Positions 1 to 8,659 of a stretch of DNA of 31,995 bases are shown here, piece by piece. The DNA is from Alkalibaculum bacchi (lineage in GTDB: Bacteria > Bacillota > Clostridia > Eubacteriales > Alkalibacteraceae), in assembly GCF_937875145.1 (NCBI RefSeq), contig NZ_CALNCS010000084.1, positions 1-31,995 of the forward strand, written 5' to 3'. The translations under genes and the position numbers were made by a program. The first letter of the stretch is position 1, and every line of letters begins with the position of its first letter. Below the pieces are notes generated by a model. The model did not search any database, had not been told where the DNA came from, and saw only the letters and a list, made by a program, of their open reading frames with translations.

Positions 1-612
1 CTTATGGCCCAAACAGCTGAATTCTATATAAACATTAAAGGCAAAAGTGGCCATGCTGCAGTTCCTCATAAGAGTATAGATGCTATTATGATTAGTGCTC
101 AGCTTATTAATGCCCTTAATAATATTATTAGTAGAAATATAGATCCGATAGAAACGACCTTGTTTTCTATCGGTACAATTAATGGCGGAAGTAGAGTAAA
201 TGTAGTAGCTGGTGAAGTTAATTTAAGTGGTACCATGAGGGCGTTTGATGAGGAGACCTTTAATTTAATTGAAAGAAGGCTTATGGAGATTGTAAGTGGT
301 TATGAAAAAGCCTTTGACTGTAGCATCGAAAGCACAGTTATAAGGATGTATCCACCGGTAATCAATGATTCTCAAATGTATCAAGAATTTTTGAGCTGTT
401 TAGGAGATATTCCATATAAAGAGGTTCCTCCTATGATGATTGCAGAAGACTTTTCATTTTACCAAAGAGAAGTCCCTGGAGTATTCTTTTATTTAGGATC
501 GAAAAATGAAGAGAAAGACTATGTATATGGTCTTCACCACAGCAAATTTAATTTTAATGAAAGGATACTGTTGCGAGCAGTTGAACTGTACGCACGTATT
601 ATAGAAGGATAA
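1..612 (+). CDS. M20-family metallo-amidohydrolase, C-terminal part (5' end outside window)
   Basis: The reading frame is open from the first base, so the true start lies upstream and only about the last 203 residues are seen. The text fits the M20D group (hippurate hydrolase / N-acyl-amino-acid amidohydrolase), which removes acyl groups from amino acids with a two-metal centre in the cytoplasm. Visible marks are the dimerisation-domain motif IKGKSGHAAVPH near the window start, AEDFSFY followed by VPGVFFYLG, and LHHSKFNFNE near the C-terminus, whose histidine is a metal ligand in this family. The ATG at base 4 falls inside the conserved dimerisation domain and is not a plausible start. Two bases separate its stop from the next gene, so it probably heads or continues an operon with the two genes that follow. 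The exact substrate cannot be read from the sequence. Confidence 0.85.
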   Translation, partial: LMAQTAEFYINIKGKSGHAAVPHKSIDAIMISAQLINALNNIISRNIDPIETTLFSIGTINGGSRVNVVAGEVNLSGTMRAFDEETFNLIERRLMEIVSGYEKAFDCSIESTVIRMYPPVINDSQMYQEFLSCLGDIPYKEVPPMMIAEDFSFYQREVPGVFFYLGSKNEEKDYVYGLHHSKFNFNERILLRAVELYARIIEG

Positions 613-614
613 AG

Positions 615-1946
615 ATGAAAGACGTAAATTTTAAGAAGATATTCATGGCGTTGCTTTACGTTGCATTTTTTTCTTTGTTTTCTTCTCAAACCACGGCACG
701 AGCCCAAGGAATACCTGCTTTTAATGGTCTATATTTGATTGATGGTCAAGTTGAACTCACTGGAGTAGAGATCAATATAACGGTAGATGCACTAAATAAA
801 AGCAGTGTGACGGCTTCTTATTCCATGAAAAACACTACAAAGGAAACTCAATTGTTGACATTAGGAACTCCAGTAACGGATCTAAAGGTTGATGGATATA
901 CATCAGAATTTGTGTTTTTTCCAGAAGATCCTAGTAAGAGAAAATCGTACAAGTACAATTCAGTTATTGTAAATGGCAGTAAAGTTAATCCAAGTATTGA
1001 AGAGGTAAGTGTGGATTTTGACAATTGGAAAAATTTTAATATAGCTATGACATTAAAGCCAGGGGAGACGGCCATGGCTAAAGTGTCCTATAGTACAGAA
1101 AATAAACACGAAAATCTCGGTCAGGTTCTCTTTGATATGGATATGCATCACTTAAGAACGTGGAGTAAAGAACCTGAAAATATTCAAATCAATGTAGGTT
1201 TTAACGCGAGGTCCATACAAATGTACAATTTTGACAATTATTTTTCGATTGAGCCGACGGAAATCAGTCCAGAATATGGTTATTATTGGAAACAATCTGG
1301 AAGAGATGCTTTTAAAGAGATTCGTTTTAGCTATTACTTTGTAGATGAAGTCATCGAAAGAGAATTAAAAGCAATAAAGAGCAATCAAATTAACAAGATG
1401 ATTTCTAGTTTTAATAATGGTGAGTATCAAGAGGCTATTGATGCTGGAAATAGTTATATTTCTAGTTCCAAAGATGAAAAGGATCAAAGTAAAGTGTATC
1501 TCGTCATGGCAGATGCCTATATGCAATCAAAAAAGTTTGATAGAGCTTTAGTTGTTTACGATTTAATCGAAACAGATATGAGCAATTTTGGTACGCTTGA
1601 AAAAAAGATTACGGAAAAGATTCTAGTTAACAAGATTGAAGCTTATAGGGGATTAAAAGAATATGAGGCTATGTATGACTTGATTGATTATCAAGTAAAT
1701 TATGGCAATTCAAACGTTTATCTAGACAATTGGCTAACAGCTCAATTAGAGTTGATTCCAGAAAATCAATTGGAAAAATTGCGAGAAAGTCGCAAAGAGC
1801 CTAGCTCTGTAGAAAAAGTAGTGAGAAAATTTATGCAAGGAGATTTTTATACTTACTTATTTATAGGACTAGTTTTAGTTATTTTGATTATAGTTATAGT
1901 GATTAGGATACGAAAAAAGAAAAGAAGAGATAGATTTTTCTATTAG
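615..1946 (+). CDS. Secreted, C-terminally membrane-anchored protein with TPR-like region, unknown function
   Basis: This 443-residue protein has an N-terminal signal-like segment (hydrophobic residues about 9-24, then QTTARAQG, a plausible cleavage region). A long extracytoplasmic part is rich in beta-type sequence with several aromatic residues. A helical stretch at about residues 255-370 resembles tetratricopeptide repeats (for example YLVMADAYMQSKKFDRALVVY). One C-terminal transmembrane helix (about 411-430) is followed by a basic cytoplasmic tail. The topology is therefore outside-facing with the tail inside. I do not recognise the family. The start lies two bases after the preceding stop, and the next gene begins nine bases after its own stop, so the three are likely co-transcribed. 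A role in envelope or spore-membrane biology is possible but is only inference. Confidence 0.8.
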   Translation: MKDVNFKKIFMALLYVAFFSLFSSQTTARAQGIPAFNGLYLIDGQVELTGVEINITVDALNKSSVTASYSMKNTTKETQLLTLGTPVTDLKVDGYTSEFVFFPEDPSKRKSYKYNSVIVNGSKVNPSIEEVSVDFDNWKNFNIAMTLKPGETAMAKVSYSTENKHENLGQVLFDMDMHHLRTWSKEPENIQINVGFNARSIQMYNFDNYFSIEPTEISPEYGYYWKQSGRDAFKEIRFSYYFVDEVIERELKAIKSNQINKMISSFNNGEYQEAIDAGNSYISSSKDEKDQSKVYLVMADAYMQSKKFDRALVVYDLIETDMSNFGTLEKKITEKILVNKIEAYRGLKEYEAMYDLIDYQVNYGNSNVYLDNWLTAQLELIPENQLEKLRESRKEPSSVEKVVRKFMQGDFYTYLFIGLVLVILIIVIVIRIRKKKRRDRFFY

Positions 1947-1955
1947 AGGAGTACT

Positions 1956-2699
1956 ATGTATAAAGAAATGTCTCAAATTTATGATCAATTAATGAGAGAA
2001 GATGTAGACTATGGTAAATGGAGTGGCTATATTCAAAGCATACTAGAAAAATACCAAGCACAAGTAGCTACTATTTTAGACTTGGGTTGTGGCACAGGCA
2101 ATATTACCATCCCTTTAAGCAAAATGGGTTATGAAATGACTGGCGTAGATTTATCGGAAGATATGTTATCAATAGCTGATGGCAAGGCCTTTGAACAAAA
2201 ACAGCATATAAAATGGATTCAAGGAGATATGAGCGACTTTAGAATAAAAAATGCTTTTGATGCGATTATATCCTGCTGTGATTGCGTCAACTATATTTTA
2301 GAAACAGAAGACATTTTGAAGGTATTTCAAAATGCGTATACGAGCCTTAGAGAAGGAGGGGTTTTTACATTTGACATTCATGCTCCTTATAGACTCAAAC
2401 AAATATACAGAAACGAAACTTTTACTTACACCTCTGATGAGCTGTGTTATATTTGGGAAAACAGTTTTGATGAAGACAGTTCTATTATAGAGTACTATTT
2501 AAATATTTTCATAAAAAGGCATAGAGACCCTTATTACACCCGATCGGAAGAAGTGCATTATCAAAGAGCGTACGAAATAGAAGAAGTTAAAGAATTGCTC
2601 TTAGAATCGGGCTTTAAGACAATAGACGTCTTTGATTTTGGCTCCTTTGAAGAGCCTGATGAAAATACGGAAAGGCTCCAATTTTGTTGCAAAAGTTAA
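1956..2699 (+). CDS. Class I SAM-dependent methyltransferase
   Basis: A 247-residue protein with a classic Rossmann methyltransferase core. Motif I is LDLGCGTGN at residues 41-49, the acidic residue that binds the SAM ribose is in GVDLSEDML (about 63-71), and WIQGDMSDF follows as motif III. The C-terminal half, with HAPYRLKQIY and a beta-rich segment, resembles the YqeM-like small-molecule methyltransferases of Firmicutes. The substrate is unknown. An AGAGGAG ribosome binding site precedes the ATG, and the gene is the third in a tight run with the amidohydrolase and the membrane protein. The typical family length is about 240-260 residues, so it appears intact. Confidence 0.85.
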   Translation: MYKEMSQIYDQLMREDVDYGKWSGYIQSILEKYQAQVATILDLGCGTGNITIPLSKMGYEMTGVDLSEDMLSIADGKAFEQKQHIKWIQGDMSDFRIKNAFDAIISCCDCVNYILETEDILKVFQNAYTSLREGGVFTFDIHAPYRLKQIYRNETFTYTSDELCYIWENSFDEDSSIIEYYLNIFIKRHRDPYYTRSEEVHYQRAYEIEEVKELLLESGFKTIDVFDFGSFEEPDENTERLQFCCKS

Positions 2700-2720
2700 G
2701 TACAAGTTAGTACGATTTCT

Positions 2721-2749
2721 TTGACAAATTACCCCTTAAATGATACAAT
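2721..2749 (+). promoter_or_regulatory. Sigma-A type promoter of the cold-shock gene
   Basis: TTGACA (2721-2726), a 17-base spacer and TACAAT (2744-2749) form a near-consensus vegetative promoter. Transcription would start near 2756, giving a short leader of about 30 bases before the csp start codon. Confidence 0.8.
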
Positions 2750-2786
2750 AAATTCGAAATTGAATTATTTTAGGAGGAACAAATTA

Positions 2787-2993
2787 ATGACAAATGGTAT
2801 TGTAAAGTGGTTTAATGCAGAAAAAGGATATGGTTTTATTTCAACTGAAAACGAGGGAGATGTATTTGTACATTTTTCAGCGTTACAAATGGATGGCTAC
2901 AAGACGCTAAACGAAGGTCAAAATGTAGAATTCGATATCGTTGAGGGAGAAAAAGGACCTCAAGCTGCTAATGTTAACGCTGTTGAAGCTTAA
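2787..2993 (+). CDS. cspA: Cold-shock protein (CspA family)
   Basis: A 68-residue single cold-shock domain that binds single-stranded RNA and DNA and acts as an RNA chaperone. The RNP1 motif KGYGFIS and RNP2 motif VFVHFSA are both present, and the start MTNGIVKWFNAEKGYG is canonical. I place the start at the ATG at 2787 because AGGAGG lies ten bases upstream and the protein then has the normal family length. A longer frame reading back to 2721 would begin inside the promoter and is rejected. The gene stands alone between a strong promoter and a terminator. Confidence 0.95.
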   Translation: MTNGIVKWFNAEKGYGFISTENEGDVFVHFSALQMDGYKTLNEGQNVEFDIVEGEKGPQAANVNAVEA

Positions 2994-3057
2994 TTAAAGA
3001 AGATTAAAAGTATTTACGTACTTAGACAATATAAATGAATTGCGAATAACATTAAGC

Positions 3058-3085
3058 AAATCCCTGTGTATTCACAGGGATTTTT
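3058..3085 (+). terminator. Rho-independent terminator after csp
   Basis: An 11-bp perfect stem (AAATCCCTGTG with CACAGGGATTT) with a four-base loop, running into a T tract. It lies 65 bases after the csp stop. Confidence 0.85.
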
Positions 3086-3187
3086 CTTATAAAAGCATTT
3101 TAAAATAATTTGTATTCAAAACAGCACAATATGATTATAATAAATAAAAGTTACACATAAATTGATGGACACAAGAGAGGATAAATT

Positions 3188-4069
3188 ATGGACTATATGA
3201 TAGGCGCAATGATTAAAGATGTACCAGTTCGAATATTTGCAGCGGATACATCGGAGCTTGTAGGGGAGGCTCAAAAGATACATTCTACATTGCCAACAGC
3301 TTCTGCTGCTTTTGGCAGAACGTTGACGGCGGCAGCTCTTATGACCATGTTACTAAAAAACGAAAACAATAAAATCAGCGTTCAAATTAAATGTGATGGC
3401 CCTATTGAAGATCTTTTAGTTGTAGGAAATACCAAGGGGGAAATTAAAGGGGATATTAATAATCCTCTCGTTCACATTCCTTTAAATCAAATTGGTAAAC
3501 TCGATGTAGCAGGTGCTATTGGTAAAGGGACGTTAACCATTATCCAAGACTTAGGCTTAAAGGAACCTTATGTTGGAACGGTAGAACTAGTTTCAGGGGA
3601 AATAGGAGAGGACTTCTCTTATTACTTTTCCGTATCGGAACAAACACCATCCGTAGTGGCTCTAGGAGTGTTAGTAAACCCTGATGGTACTATAAAAAAA
3701 GCTGGAGGCTACTTAATTCAATTGCTTCCAAATCACAGCGAAGAATTAATTGACTATATCGAAAAGAGAATAGGAGAAATTCCTACCATAAGCAAATTGC
3801 TAGATGAAGGGCATGAATCTAAAGATATCATAGAATTGATCTTTAAAGATTATAAAGTGACTTTTACAGAAAAGAAGAAGCCAGTATATCACTGTGATTG
3901 CAATCGAGACCGTTTTGAAAGAGGCCTTATTTCATTGGGAAGAGAAGAGCTAACTGCTATAGTAGAAGAAGACGGACAAGCTGAAATACTCTGCCACTTT
4001 TGTAATAAGAAGTATGAATTTGAAAAGGCCGATTTGATAACATTATTGGAGAGTATAGAAGCAAAATAG
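3188..4069 (+). CDS. hslO: Redox-regulated chaperone Hsp33
   Basis: A 293-residue cytoplasmic holdase that becomes active when oxidised. The N-terminal domain shows the family signature (GDINNPLV, and the GRTLTAAALM helix). The C-terminal redox switch is complete: CDC at residues 236-238 and CHFC at 269-272 are the four zinc-binding cysteines in the usual CxC...CxxC arrangement. The length is normal for the family. An AGAGAGG ribosome binding site lies seven bases before the ATG. It is a single-gene unit between the csp terminator and its own terminator. Confidence 0.95.
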   Translation: MDYMIGAMIKDVPVRIFAADTSELVGEAQKIHSTLPTASAAFGRTLTAAALMTMLLKNENNKISVQIKCDGPIEDLLVVGNTKGEIKGDINNPLVHIPLNQIGKLDVAGAIGKGTLTIIQDLGLKEPYVGTVELVSGEIGEDFSYYFSVSEQTPSVVALGVLVNPDGTIKKAGGYLIQLLPNHSEELIDYIEKRIGEIPTISKLLDEGHESKDIIELIFKDYKVTFTEKKKPVYHCDCNRDRFERGLISLGREELTAIVEEDGQAEILCHFCNKKYEFEKADLITLLESIEAK

Positions 4070-4123
4070 TTCATATACGAGGTGGTAAGGTGACAAGGTA
4101 GTAAGGTGGTAAGCAAAATCTAC

Positions 4124-4149
4124 ACTCGCCTAAAGGCGAGTTTGTTTTT
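4124..4149 (+). terminator. Terminator after hslO
   Basis: A 7-bp stem ACTCGCC/GGCGAGT with loop TAAA, followed by a T-rich tail. It is preceded by G/T-rich near-repeats of AAGGTGGTAAGG at about 4079-4113. A related sequence recurs near 15814. Confidence 0.75.
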
Positions 4150-4298
4150 TTCCGCTTTCCGCATTCAGCTTTAAGGTTTTTCCGTCCAACCTTAAACCCA
4201 CCTGACGACCTTAAAACTCATCCCATATTTTTCTTGTAATTCCCTTATAATATGATATCATATTATTTAAGTTATTTAAGAATAAATGGATTGGAGAA

Positions 4299-5387
4299 AT
4301 GATGAATAATTACATAATTGATCCGGAAAAAGCGAAAAAGTTTTTTGTTATGACAATTGGAATATTTTTGGGTATATTTCTATTTTTTAAGTCGATTCAA
4401 TACATTGCACCCTTTCTCATCGCTCTTATATTATCAATGTTTTTAGAACCATTAGTGAAATTGTTAGTGCGAAAAGTGAAAATGCCAAGAAAATTAGCCT
4501 CCATTATTTGCATTGTATTGGTTTTGACGTTTATAGGTCTGGCAATTACCCTCCTAGTATCTAAGTTAATTATACAAGCTAAAGATCTTTTTGAAGTACT
4601 TCCTATATTTTTGAATGATTGGTATAACTCCATTATTAACTTTTTAAATAGCAGTGATCAACTAATTGAATTGCCTCAAGAGGTATTAGACTTTTTAGTG
4701 GATCAATTAGCAGTTCTCGTATCTAGTTTAGCTAATTTTGCAAATAATGGCGTCAAGTATCTTGTAAATACGGCGATATCTTTACCTACAGTTTTGATCT
4801 TTGTTATAATTACCCTGTTTTCTACTTATTTTTTCTTAGGAGATAAAAACGATTTTAAAAAGAAGATTCGAAAACAACTGCCTGAAGATTGGTACGATCA
4901 AATTAGTTTTATAAAAAATGATGTAATAAGTCAAATATTAAGGCTGATAAGGGCTTATATACTAATTATGCTAGTGACCTTTACAGAGCTTCTGATTGGC
5001 TTTAGTATTATCAGAGTAAAGTATGCAGTAGTTTTGGCTGTTATCATTGCTATCTTTGATATATTACCTGTTTTAGGTACAGGTGGAGTTCTAATCCCTT
5101 GGGCCATCATATCTTTGATTACGGGAGATATTGGTTTAGGTATTTCTCTAATCATTCTGTATTTAATAGTATTAGTGGTAAGGCAGGTTGTAGAACCTAA
5201 AATTATTGGAGCACAAATTGGTGTACATCCACTGATGACTCTAGGAGCTATGTATATTGGATTACAAATATTAGGAGCTAGTGGCTTAATTCTTGGACCA
5301 ATTACCCTTTTGATTATAAAAAGTATCTTTGCTGTAGCGTTTAAAGGAAAGAACTTAAAAGAATTGTTATTCATAGAAAAAAGCTAG
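4299..5387 (+). CDS. ytvI: AI-2E family permease, YtvI-like sporulation membrane protein
   Basis: A 362-residue polytopic membrane protein of the AI-2E/UPF0118 family. Hydrophobic helices lie at about residues 15-50 and 65-90, with further helices at about 155-180, 215-275 and 280-350. The soluble segment at about 95-150 is typical of the family. The late motif DILPVLGTGGVLIPW is the family hallmark. Sequence style and length suit the clostridial/Bacillus YtvI subgroup linked to sporulation, but assignment within the family is inference; other members are exporters with different substrates. Two ATGs occur at 4299 and 4302; GGAG at 4293-4296 suits the second slightly better. The stop codon lies inside the terminator stem. 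Confidence 0.8.
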   Translation: MMNNYIIDPEKAKKFFVMTIGIFLGIFLFFKSIQYIAPFLIALILSMFLEPLVKLLVRKVKMPRKLASIICIVLVLTFIGLAITLLVSKLIIQAKDLFEVLPIFLNDWYNSIINFLNSSDQLIELPQEVLDFLVDQLAVLVSSLANFANNGVKYLVNTAISLPTVLIFVIITLFSTYFFLGDKNDFKKKIRKQLPEDWYDQISFIKNDVISQILRLIRAYILIMLVTFTELLIGFSIIRVKYAVVLAVIIAIFDILPVLGTGGVLIPWAIISLITGDIGLGISLIILYLIVLVVRQVVEPKIIGAQIGVHPLMTLGAMYIGLQILGASGLILGPITLLIIKSIFAVAFKGKNLKELLFIEKS

Positions 5388-5421
5388 AAAGTACTTTCAA
5401 AAAGTATTTTCTAGCTTTTTT
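5377..5421 (+). terminator. Terminator overlapping the end of the ytvI-like gene
   Basis: A long stem in which AAAAAAGCTAGAAA pairs with TTTCTAGCTTTTTT around an A-rich loop. The stop codon TAG at 5385-5387 is inside the left arm. The A-T base of the stem could work in both directions. Confidence 0.8.
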
Positions 5422-5748
5422 ATTACAAAATGATAAGTCAAAAAAATATCAGGAATTAAGAGAAGCTTTCAAAGCATGTTTCTTGTGTCTTTATAAATGA
5501 ATTATCTTATATAGATTTTTATCAAAATGTAGTTCATTTTACGTAGAATTTAAGACGCAGAATTTAGAATAAAAGCATTAAATACTAACTTGTATATACA
5601 GGTGTGGCTATTTTTTAACTATACTTTATAAATCAAAAAAAGGTGTTATAATGTGTTTAGAAAGACATCTATGTGTACTATTGTGAAAACGAGTTCATGC
5701 ACTTTTCAAATGTAAAGGATCAATAGTTAATGACTTAAGGAGGATGCT
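5422..5748 (+). promoter_or_regulatory. Intergenic region before metF with an extended -10 promoter
   Basis: Most of this 327-base stretch is A+T-rich with no gene. The one clear signal is an extended -10 element, TG-N-TATAAT at 5644-5652, with no good -35 box. It would give a leader of about 90 bases. A short TGAAAA/TTTTCA hairpin is possible within the leader, but I see no known riboswitch. Confidence 0.45.
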
Positions 5749-7287
5749 ATGCCTGTAGAAAGAGTTTCATTTAAAGACGCGGTTTTAGATAAAGACAAAT
5801 TTTCAATAACTTGGGAACTTGTTCCAGGGCAAGGATCACACGAAAAAGATCAAGATGCTGTTGCACTATGTGCAAAAGCTGCAGTAAAAGATCCAAGAAT
5901 CAATGCTATTACTCTAACAGATAATCCTAGCGGCACACCAGCAATTCACCCGGCAGGATTGTCTAAAGAAGTTGAGGATTTAGGTATAGACGCTCTTATT
6001 CACTTTACTTGTAAGGATAAGAATAGAAATGAAATAGAATCAGAATTATATGCATTAGATAGAGTAGGTCTGAAGAATTTATTAGTTATGACTGGTGACT
6101 ATGTGACTGCTGGTTATAATGGAAGACCTAAACCAGTATTCGATGTAGATAGTGTTCAAGCTGTTAGAATGATCGAAAAATTAAATGCTGGTCTAGAAGT
6201 TCCAATGAGGGGTAAATTAAAAAAATTCCCAGAGACAGAATTCTTTGCGGGAGCTGTTGTTTCTCCATTTAAGTCCTTAGAAGCAGAGACTATGGCTCAA
6301 TACGCTAAACTACAACAAAAGGTTGCTGCAGGTGCAAAGTATATTATTACACAAGTAGGCTGGGATGCACGTAAATTTGATGAACTCAGAAAGTATGTAG
6401 ATAAATTTGAATTAAATGTTCCTATTATTGGTAATATATACATATTAACATTAGGCGTAGCGAAGATGATGAACAGAGGTGTAATACCTGGTGCTGTCGT
6501 CACAGATGAATTCTTAAAGGATTTAGAGGTAGAAAAGAAAGAATTTGAAAACAATAAAGAAAGACAATTGCTTCGTGCCGCTAAATTATTTGCTGTATTA
6601 AAGGGAATAGGCTATGATGGGGTCACTATAGCTGGTCATGGTATTAAGTACGAAGATATTAAGTTTATCCTTGATAAAGGAGAAGAATTTGCGCCAAATT
6701 GGCAAGCCCTTGTCAAAGAATTTGATTATCCAGAAAAGAATGGATTCTATTTCTTCGAAAAAGATGAAAAGACGGGCTTAAATACCACAACGCCAGGAGA
6801 CCGAAACAAAACAGGTGAGAAGAGTACTTCTTTATTCTACTGGAGCTTTGGTATGGTCCACAAGCTAGCATTAAGCGAGCAAGCACCACTTTATCCAATG
6901 ATTAAATGGTTTGCTAAAAAAATAGATAAATCTGTTTTTAAAAAGCCATTTACATATGCAGAATATTACACGAAAACATTAACAAATGAATGTAAATTTT
7001 GTGGAGATTGTGTAATGCACGAACTGGCTTTTCAGTGCCCAATGTCTCAATGTGCCAAACATCAAAGAAATGGTGCTTGTGGCGGTGGAAAAGACGGATG
7101 GTGTGAAGTATACCCTGGAGAAAAACGATGCATCTATGTTAATATGTATGAAAAATTGAAACACGATGGAAAAGAATACATTATGAATAATAGATACGCC
7201 CCACCAGCAGATTGGAATCTATATCAAACATCTTCATGGTTAAACTTCTTCAATGAAAGAGACTATAATCATAGAGATGACGACTAA
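5749..7287 (+). CDS. metF: Methylenetetrahydrofolate reductase with MetV-like cysteine-rich C-terminal domain
   Basis: A 512-residue protein that joins two parts. Residues about 10-320 are a MetF-type TIM barrel that reduces methylene-THF to methyl-THF with a flavin: an early WELVPG with the conserved acidic residue, ITLTDNPSG, and LLVMTGDY. Residues about 400-480 match the MetV-type C-terminal domain, with eight cysteines at 415, 418, 421, 430, 435, 444, 452 and 461, including CKFCGDC and NGACGGGKDGWCEV; these probably bind zinc or an iron-sulfur cluster. In acetogens MetV and MetF are usually separate subunits. The gene is monocistronic with AGGAGG eight bases upstream and its own terminator. 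It may serve methionine synthesis or C1 metabolism; no Wood-Ljungdahl neighbours are in the window to decide. Confidence 0.88.
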   Translation: MPVERVSFKDAVLDKDKFSITWELVPGQGSHEKDQDAVALCAKAAVKDPRINAITLTDNPSGTPAIHPAGLSKEVEDLGIDALIHFTCKDKNRNEIESELYALDRVGLKNLLVMTGDYVTAGYNGRPKPVFDVDSVQAVRMIEKLNAGLEVPMRGKLKKFPETEFFAGAVVSPFKSLEAETMAQYAKLQQKVAAGAKYIITQVGWDARKFDELRKYVDKFELNVPIIGNIYILTLGVAKMMNRGVIPGAVVTDEFLKDLEVEKKEFENNKERQLLRAAKLFAVLKGIGYDGVTIAGHGIKYEDIKFILDKGEEFAPNWQALVKEFDYPEKNGFYFFEKDEKTGLNTTTPGDRNKTGEKSTSLFYWSFGMVHKLALSEQAPLYPMIKWFAKKIDKSVFKKPFTYAEYYTKTLTNECKFCGDCVMHELAFQCPMSQCAKHQRNGACGGGKDGWCEVYPGEKRCIYVNMYEKLKHDGKEYIMNNRYAPPADWNLYQTSSWLNFFNERDYNHRDDD

Positions 7288-7310
7288 AAACGCCCTTTTG
7301 GGCGTTTTTT
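7287..7310 (+). terminator. Terminator after metF
   Basis: Stem AAAACGCCC/GGGCGTTTT with loop TTTT and a T tract, directly after the stop codon. Confidence 0.9.
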
Positions 7311-7447
7311 GTTTAAAATGAAGATTACAAGAGTAATATTTATTTTAAACAAGAGCCTAAATAATTAGAAATATTGTGTTCTAAAAAAGAATAAATTTTA
7401 TTTTAAATCAAATAATAACATTAAAATCGTATAAGGCGGTGATAAAA

Positions 7448-7609
7448 ATGGCTAAGGCTGGAATGCGAAGACCAGATCCAAGTGATCCCCATGGCACAGA
7501 GAGCAATAAAAAACACAAAAGAAAGAAAAATGACGTACCTCCAGTACCTGAAATTCAAGGTAAAGCAAAAGCAGGACACGAAAAAGCAAATCCAATCCTA
7601 TACGATTGA
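7448..7609 (+). CDS. Small basic protein of 53 residues, function unknown
   Basis: An ATG with a GGCGGTGATAAAA ribosome-binding context opens a 53-codon frame. The product begins MAKAGMRRPDPSDPHGTE, continues with a lysine-rich stretch (NKKHKRKKND), then PPVPEIQGKAKAGHEKANP. It has no membrane helix or cysteine. The gene lies between two terminators, which supports its being a separate transcription unit. The composition (basic, proline- and glycine-rich, low complexity) suggests a nucleic-acid or spore-core associated peptide, but this is only inference. I do not recognise a named family with certainty. Confidence 0.65.
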   Translation: MAKAGMRRPDPSDPHGTESNKKHKRKKNDVPPVPEIQGKAKAGHEKANPILYD

Positions 7610-7639
7610 TTAAAAACCATTATAATAGACGTCTACTCT

Positions 7640-7671
7640 AGGCAGTATCTACTTTTAGGTATTGCCTTTTT
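7640..7671 (+). terminator. Terminator after the 53-residue gene
   Basis: A 10-bp stem AGGCAGTATC/GGTATTGCCT (two G-U pairs) with an eight-base loop, followed by a T tract. Confidence 0.75.
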
Positions 7672-7705
7672 ACATGATGAAATTAATGCTAACTTAAGAA
7701 AGAAT

Positions 7706-7714
7706 TGGTATACT
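7706..7714 (+). promoter_or_regulatory. Extended -10 promoter of the export operon
   Basis: TG-N-TATACT at 7706-7714, with no strong -35 box at the expected distance. It lies 54 bases before the adaptor gene start. Confidence 0.4.
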
Positions 7715-7768
7715 TTATTTGTAATATTTTTGGAATTAAAAGTATAAATATGCGAGGCGGAGGCAGTA

Positions 7769-8659
7769 ATGAGTGCAATAAAAAAATCGAAAAAGCGCAA
7801 AAGGATTATAGTAGGAAGTATCATTATTGGGATTGTTGCAGTTGCAGTGGCATTTGCTTCAAAACCTGAGGTCACAATTTACGAAAGTGCAGAGGCTAAA
7901 AAGGGAGATATTACTACTTACTATCATTTCTCGGGAAATATAGAATCTCAAAACAAACAAAATGTCATAGCGGATAAAGTTATGCAAATAACTGAAATCA
8001 AAGTAGAAGAAGGAGATATGGTAAAAGAAGGAGACGTTCTATTTGAGACTTCATATGGGGAAGACATTGAGAGCAAAATCAATGGTGAGATTTCAACAAT
8101 TCACGTCGAAGAAGATGAACAGGTAATGGCTGCGTCGCCCTTAATAGATATTACAGATTACAAGAACATGGAGATTATTGTAAAAGTAGATGAATACGAC
8201 TTAGGAGCTATAAAAGAAAATATGGATGCTACGGTAACCATTAGCGCAATTGATAAGGAAATTATGGGTAAAATCAAGAGCATATCAAAAGAAGGCCAAG
8301 TAGAAAATGGAGTAACCTTTTTTACGGCTACTATTGACTTAGAAGAAGAGGAAAACATTAAAATTGGTATGTCTGCAGAAATTAAGGTCTTAAGCCATGA
8401 AGTAAAGGACGTGGTGTCTTTGCCTATGAGCGCAATTCAATTTGAAGACAATAATGAAGCCTATGTACAGAAAAAAGATGAAAATAGAGAGATCTACAAA
8501 GAGAAAATTGAAGTAGGTATTAATGATGGCATTACCGTAGAGATTAAAAAGGGCGTATCTGCAGGTGAAACAGTGTACTATACAGAAGCTAATGGATTTG
8601 AAGCGATGGTCATGACTAGAGAACACCGGGAAAATGGCATTGGCGGGGGCGAAAATTAA
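7769..8659 (+). CDS. HlyD/MacA-type membrane fusion (adaptor) protein
   Basis: A 296-residue adaptor for the ABC exporter encoded next. A short basic N-terminus leads to one transmembrane helix (about residues 12-29). A biotinyl-lipoyl-like hairpin domain follows, with paired strands around DKVMQITEIKVEEGDMVKEG at about 70-89 and a long beta-barrel region. The coiled-coil hairpin of longer MacA proteins is largely missing, as is common in Gram-positive members of the family. An AGGCGGAGG ribosome binding site precedes the start. Its last base overlaps the first base of the ATPase start codon, so translation is probably coupled. The exported substrate is unknown; antimicrobial peptides and macrolides are known substrates of the wider family. 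Confidence 0.85.
   Translation: MSAIKKSKKRKRIIVGSIIIGIVAVAVAFASKPEVTIYESAEAKKGDITTYYHFSGNIESQNKQNVIADKVMQITEIKVEEGDMVKEGDVLFETSYGEDIESKINGEISTIHVEEDEQVMAASPLIDITDYKNMEIIVKVDEYDLGAIKENMDATVTISAIDKEIMGKIKSISKEGQVENGVTFFTATIDLEEEENIKIGMSAEIKVLSHEVKDVVSLPMSAIQFEDNNEAYVQKKDENREIYKEKIEVGINDGITVEIKKGVSAGETVYYTEANGFEAMVMTREHRENGIGGGEN

Noticed and set aside
2721..2786. Longer N-terminus for the cold-shock protein
   Set aside because: It would begin within the promoter; the ATG at 2787 has an AGGAGG and gives the normal length.
4955..5374. 139-codon frame on the minus strand
   Set aside because: It lies opposite the YtvI-like permease, with no ribosome binding site or recognisable product.
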